A model generated the notes under the pieces. It searched no databases. It was not told the DNA's origin and saw only the letters and a program-made list of their open reading frames with translations. A program made the translations under genes and the position numbers. From Symbiodinium natans (taxonomy: Eukaryota > Sar > Dinophyceae > Suessiales > Symbiodiniaceae), in assembly GCA_905221605.1 (NCBI GenBank), contig CAJNDS010000194.1:190001-201285 (forward strand): a stretch of DNA of 11,285 bases. Reading direction: 5' to 3'. Shown piece after piece: positions 8,160 to 11,285 of the stretch; the first letter of the stretch is position 1; each line of letters begins with the position of its first letter.

Positions 8160-8266
8160 TTTTTGCCAAATGTCGAAACTTGCCATGTGATGAAAGTGAC
8201 GGAGTTACCCGAAGGCCGAAGCCGCCGCCGACAACGGCTGCGGTGACTGCGAAGAAGCTTTGCCAG
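8160..8266 (+). CDS. Module exon a of monomer B (second copy at 9044-9150)
   Basis: If the 35-nt stretch 8125-8159 (GT...CTCCAG) is removed, the frame of A part b continues in phase as VFAKCRNLPCDESDG, through a Pro-rich stretch (VTRRPKPPPTTAAVTAKK) to LCQ at 8266. There AG|GTGTAT offers a donor, and B part b resumes in phase at 8341 with VSEDGCPTSCQEEA. A 35-nt intron would be very short, so a simple frame lesion is the alternative. B part b then loses the frame and reaches TAG at 8449-8451. Confidence 0.35.
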
Positions 8267-8580
8267 GTGTATCCGCGGCCAGCGCAGAGGCTTGGGTATG
8301 CGGGGCTGTGTTTGGCTGGCTGTTTCGGTGTCAAATGCAGGTCTCAGAGGATGGGTGCCCAACTTCGTGCCAAGAGGAGGCAGCACAGGCAGCACTACCA
8401 GCTGGTCCCAAGGCCGGTTACCTGACCCCGCGTATGCCAGATGCAGCGTAGCGCGCGATGAACAGAAGGACGACGACGAGTCGTGCGATGTCGCAATGAC
8501 CGGAGCAGAGGTGGAGACTAGTATTCCGGACACGCAGGCGGACGAGGCTCGCGGTTTCGTTGTGACTACAATGCTCGTCG

Positions 8581-9464
8581 TCCGGATTTCCCAGCGTCGA
8601 AACTTGCAATGTGATGAATGTGATGGGTTTCCCAAAGGTTGATGCCGCCGACAGAGGATGCGGTGACTGCGAGGAAGCTTTGCCAGGTGGGCCGACCACG
8701 GTCAGCACGGAGGCTTGGGTACGGATCGCGGGGCTGTGTTTGGCAGGCTGTGTTGGTCCAGTGTTGGTGTTACGCGCAGGTCTCAGAGGATGGGTGCCCA
8801 ACCTCGTGCCAAGACGAAGCAGCTGTACCGGCTGGTGCCAAGGCCCGTGTCCTGACAGGACTTGACCCCACGCATGCCAGATGTAGTGTGCTAGTGGCAC
8901 CCGACACACAGAAGGCCGGCGGCGAGCCGTGCGATGTGGCCATGGCCGGAGCAGAGGTAGAGACCTGCATACAGAACAGTCAGGACACGCAGGCGGACGA
9001 GGCTGGCGGTTTTCGTTTTGGTGTACAAGCATTGTGGTTCCAGTTTTTGCCAAATGTCGAAACTTGCCATGTGATGAAAGTGACGGGTTTACCCGAAGGC
9101 CGAAGCCGCTGCCGACAATGGCTGCGGTGACTGCGAAGAAGCTTTGCCAGGTGTATCCGCGGCCAGCGCAGAGGCTTGGGTATGCGGGGCTGTGTTTGGC
9201 TGGCTGTTTCGGTGTCAAATGCAGGTCTCAGAGGATGGGTGCCCAACTTCGTGCCAAGAGGAGGCAGCACAGGCAGCACTACCAGCTGGTCCCAAGGCCG
9301 GTTACCTGACCCCGCGTATGCCAGATGCAGCGTAGCGCGCGATGAACAGAAGGACGACGACGAGTCGTGCGATGTCGCAATGACCGGAGCAGAGGTGGAG
9401 ACTAGTATTCCGGACACGCAGGCGGACGAGGCTCGCGGTTTCGTTGTGACTACAATGCTCGTCG
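8581..9464 (+). repeat. Array unit 2 (A2 + B2)
   Basis: Unit 2 is near-identical to unit 1, with no indels seen. Substitutions relative to unit 1, given at unit 2 positions: 8884, 8899, 8910, 8935, 9032, 9038, 9087, 9088, 9110, 9119. Several convert CpG to TpG or CpA. Confidence 0.85.
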
Positions 9465-9892
9465 TCCGGATTTCCCAGTGTCGAAACTTGCAATGTGATG
9501 AATGTGATGGGTTTCCCAAAGGTTGATGCCGCCGACAGAGGATGCGGTGACTGCGAGGAAGCTTTGCCAGGTGGGCCGACCACGGTCAGCACGGAGGCTT
9601 GGGTACGGATCGCGGGGCTGTGTTTGGCAGGCTGTGTTGGTCCAGTGTTGGTGTTACGCGCAGGTCTCAGAGGATGGGTGCCCAACCTCGTGCCAAGACG
9701 AAGCAGCTGTACCGGCTGGTGCCAAGGCCCGTGTCCTGATAGGACTTGACCCCACGCATGCCAGATGCAGTGTGCTAGTGGCACCCGACACACAGAAGGC
9801 CGGCGGCGAGCCGTGCGATGTGGCCATGGCCGGAGCAGAGGTAGAGACCTGCATACAGAACAGTCAGGACACGCAGGCGGACGAGGCGTGCG
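9465..9892 (+). repeat. Array unit 3, partial (A3 only)
   Basis: This is an A monomer matching unit 2 except at 9479, 9740 and 9768. Homology stops at about 9887-9892, just before GTAACG, which is the position of the predicted intron donor. Part b of A3 occupies 9664-9892. Confidence 0.85.
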
Positions 9893-9949
9893 GTAACGTT
9901 ATGGGGTGCCGTGTGAGTCATGTGGGCGGTTCGATACTGTGCGTTGCAG

Positions 9950-10117
9950 TACCAGAGTACTAAGAGTACTACCTGTATCATGTACAATCCACATGGTCAC
10001 AGCTCTGCCGGAGTGCAGGTCTCCTCCGCTCAGGATTCTGTGAACTTGCGCTCGGTGTTCAACTTCGGCTTGGCCACAATGCCCCTCGGCATCAGTTTCG
10101 CAGTCAACGCGGCGTGA
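9950..10117 (+). CDS. Possible terminal exon, function unknown
   Basis: An acceptor TGCGTTGCAG ends at 9949. The following frame is open for 55 codons to TGA 10115-10117 and reads YQSTKSTTCIMYNPHG, AGVQVSSAQDSVN and SVFNFGLATMPLGISFAVNA at the C-terminus. The hydrophobic, alternating end could be a beta strand, but I cannot name a family. A possible intron 9893-9949 (GTAACG...GCAG, 57 nt) would join it to the last repeat module. The simple phase-1 join gives an early stop, however, so a different donor (for example GC at 9887) would be needed. It includes an in-frame 9-bp duplication (9954-9971). Confidence 0.35.
   Translation, partial: YQSTKSTTCIMYNPHGHSSAGVQVSSAQDSVNLRSVFNFGLATMPLGISFAVNAA
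9954..9971. repeat. 9-bp exact tandem duplication
   Basis: AGAGTACTA occurs at 9954-9962 and again at 9963-9971. It is in frame with the candidate exon and doubles a Ser-Thr pair (STKST). Confidence 0.9.
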
Positions 10118-11285
10118 CATCGAATGCTTATTTTAGACAAACTATCAAACAAACCTCGCCAGTAAAACTCGTCGATGTTCTTTCTCACCATCGTGGGCAG
10201 TTGGGTGCATTCTGCCTGGCTGTTTTGCATTTCACCCTCCCCATCCGAAAGCTGACGAGTTACCCTACATCCGTCCCCAGAAATTCTCTGCAGCGGCCGC
10301 GAAACCCAACAAAAAGTGTCTTGCACAGTTGACCTGGGAATGTCCACTGCTGACGTGCTTCTCAGCTTTCAGGAATGCGCCTCCTCCTCTGAAACCCAGG
10401 AGTGCCCGCCACGAGAAGACGGCCAACAAGGGCCAAGGGGATGTGGTCGAAGTCAACACAGTGGTTTACTATGGCTTCTCTCGTTGTGATTTTTGAGAGC
10501 GCCAGCAGACAGAATGCAAAAAACAGATTGTTCCCGAACGCGGAGCAGAAGGGTTGGGCCGGGCGCAAGTGCCTGCAAGGCGTTCTCGGTGCTGCACGTG
10601 CAGCTCATCTTGTTCAAGCTTCTTCACACCAAAGCATGTCGCAAAAGAAAAGGGGGTTCCCACAGGTTGTTTTGAGTGTGGTGTTGAAACAGGAGGAGGG
10701 GGAAGAGCGGGGCAACGTTTCCAGGGTGGTGCAAGGCCAGTTCTTCACGCCAATGGTTTTTCTGTGCCCAAAATTTTCCACTCTGTTTGCGGTGCCTGTA
10801 TAAACTTCGCATCCTCGGTCCTCGACTGGTTTAAGTTGCAGCCCTCGCGCCTTGCGGTTAATGCAAGCGGAACAGCACTGGGAGTTGCTTGCGCCCATGC
10901 CAAGAATTTCGTGGCGATGTAAGCATTGCATTTCATGGAATGGTGTGGGTGGATGGCGACTGAAGGCTCCTGACATTATCTGGATGTGGCGAGGCCATCG
11001 CCCCAAAATGCTGTTAGGCCCGAAGGTTCTCGGTTGAGTCCACTGTGCTGGGAGCAGACACAAAGCCTCACGTGCCCGAGGCACCCGAACCCGAGACTCA
11101 GCGAGAGTGAGGCGATGTGAAGGCTGTGTGTCAGCATCCTGCAGATCACAAAGTTCTCTGACCTCGACACCTTTTCATGTCAATTCAGCGACCATAGGAA
11201 CTGCAGTGTGCGAAGCCTAGGAGACCATGCAGCAAGTCACTATAGTCATGCAACTTTGTTCGGTCAAAGGGGGCTGCTTCATGCA
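10118..11285. other. Unassigned 3' region
   Basis: I can support no gene here. A + strand frame stays open from about 10137 to TGA 10494-10496 without a Met and contains basic, Ala/Lys-rich stretches (KFSAAAAKPNKK, RSARHEKTANKGQGDVVEV). An overlapping frame in the same segment also looks coding (VSCTVDLGMSTADVLLSF), so neither can be chosen. Frames in 10550-10920 include one with CFECG and Gly-rich sequence but no recognisable domain. No repeat-family copy is present after 9892. Confidence 0.4.

Larger units (their letters stand above)
7697..8580 (+). repeat. Array unit 1 (A1 + B1)
   Basis: A1 part a ends EDAVTARKLCQ at 7802. An intron-like stretch is 7803-7895. Part b is 7896-8124. B1 follows: part a 8160-8266, intron-like 8267-8340, part b 8341-8553. 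The first 40 or so bases (7697-7737) match the later units less well than the rest. This marks the left edge of the duplicated segment. Confidence 0.85.
7697..9892 (+). repeat. Higher-order tandem array, 884-bp period, about 2.5 units (A-B-A-B-A)
   Basis: Unit 1 is 7697-8580, unit 2 is 8581-9464 and partial unit 3 is 9465-~9892. Equivalent positions differ by exactly 884 throughout (for example GTCTCAGAGG at 7896, 8780 and 9664). Each full unit contains two related but diverged monomers, A and B, offset by about 445 bp (B equivalents at 8341 and 9225). Reading by eye, units 1 and 2 differ at only about ten bases between 7740 and 8580, nine of them transitions, while A and B differ extensively. 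The right edge falls exactly at the predicted splice donor of the last A monomer. 884 is not a multiple of three, so successive units cannot be read through in one unspliced frame. Confidence 0.92.

Noticed and set aside
7740-9730. Alternative + strand frame through the repeat giving DCEEALPGGPTT and STEAW, which looks protein-like
   Set aside because: It requires the donor after GCTTGG and is out of frame with the upstream CDESDG block. The frame ending in KLCQ at AG|GT is continuous with that block in monomer B and in phase in several copies. I prefer it but cannot fully exclude the alternative.
7627-9793. Long open frames on the - strand through the array, up to 266 codons
   Set aside because: They run antisense to the conserved module frames, are rich in His, Pro, Ser and Arg with no motif, and appear in each unit only because the units are copies. 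The 884-bp period also breaks the frame between units.
9950-10117. Assigning the terminal exon to a mitochondrial beta-barrel protein because of its hydrophobic alternating C-terminus
   Set aside because: The resemblance is limited to a few residues and could be chance. No other part of such a protein is visible.
1-11285. CRISPR array, tRNA or rRNA genes, transposase or reverse transcriptase
   Set aside because: I found no regularly spaced short repeats with unique spacers, no cloverleaf or rRNA-like segment, and no DDE, reverse transcriptase or integrase motif in the frames I read.

Overview
The window reads as nuclear DNA of an intron-rich protist. My best guess is a dinoflagellate of the Symbiodiniaceae type, with moderate confidence. 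There is no prokaryotic gene organisation. Coding signal comes in short blocks of about 50-170 nt bounded by AG acceptors, and each block continues the reading frame type of the last one. In one aligned repeat family the same predicted 5' splice position shows GT, GC and GA, the donor mix known from dinoflagellates. Repeats derived from coding sequence are abundant. All gene-like signal I accept is on the + strand.

Layout. 1-734: no gene recognised, one short tandem repeat. About 735-3579: a fragmented + strand gene for an Ala/Glu/Lys-rich, probably coiled-coil protein of unknown function, with at least a dozen short exons. 3580-4398: T-rich and AT-rich spacer with a strong G-run cluster. 4399-5315: a possible small exon, then two copies of a roughly 0.4 kb repeat (R1 and the left half of R2). 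5331-6260: an intronless glucose-6-phosphate 1-epimerase (YeaD/aldose-1-epimerase-like) sequence with a frameshift and a damaged C-terminus. 6349-6615: the C-terminal part of a DUF924-family protein. 6690-6804: the right half of repeat R2. The epimerase/DUF924 segment therefore sits inside a repeat unit. 6805-7696: spacer with a perfect palindrome and a hairpin. 7697-9892: a higher-order tandem array with a period of exactly 884 bp (A-B-A-B-A, where A and B are diverged monomers of the same family as R1 and R2). 9950-10117: a possible terminal exon. 10118-11285: no gene I can assign, with one long open frame lacking Met.

The main observation is that the repeat is not random satellite. Each copy looks like two exons of a Cys-containing protein module separated by a variable intron. 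Similarity between copies drops at the predicted splice sites. Most copies carry frameshifts, so the family here looks like a decayed or decaying expansion of an exon-intron module rather than one intact gene. I do not recognise the encoded protein. All splice sites are read by eye and none is confirmed by transcript data.
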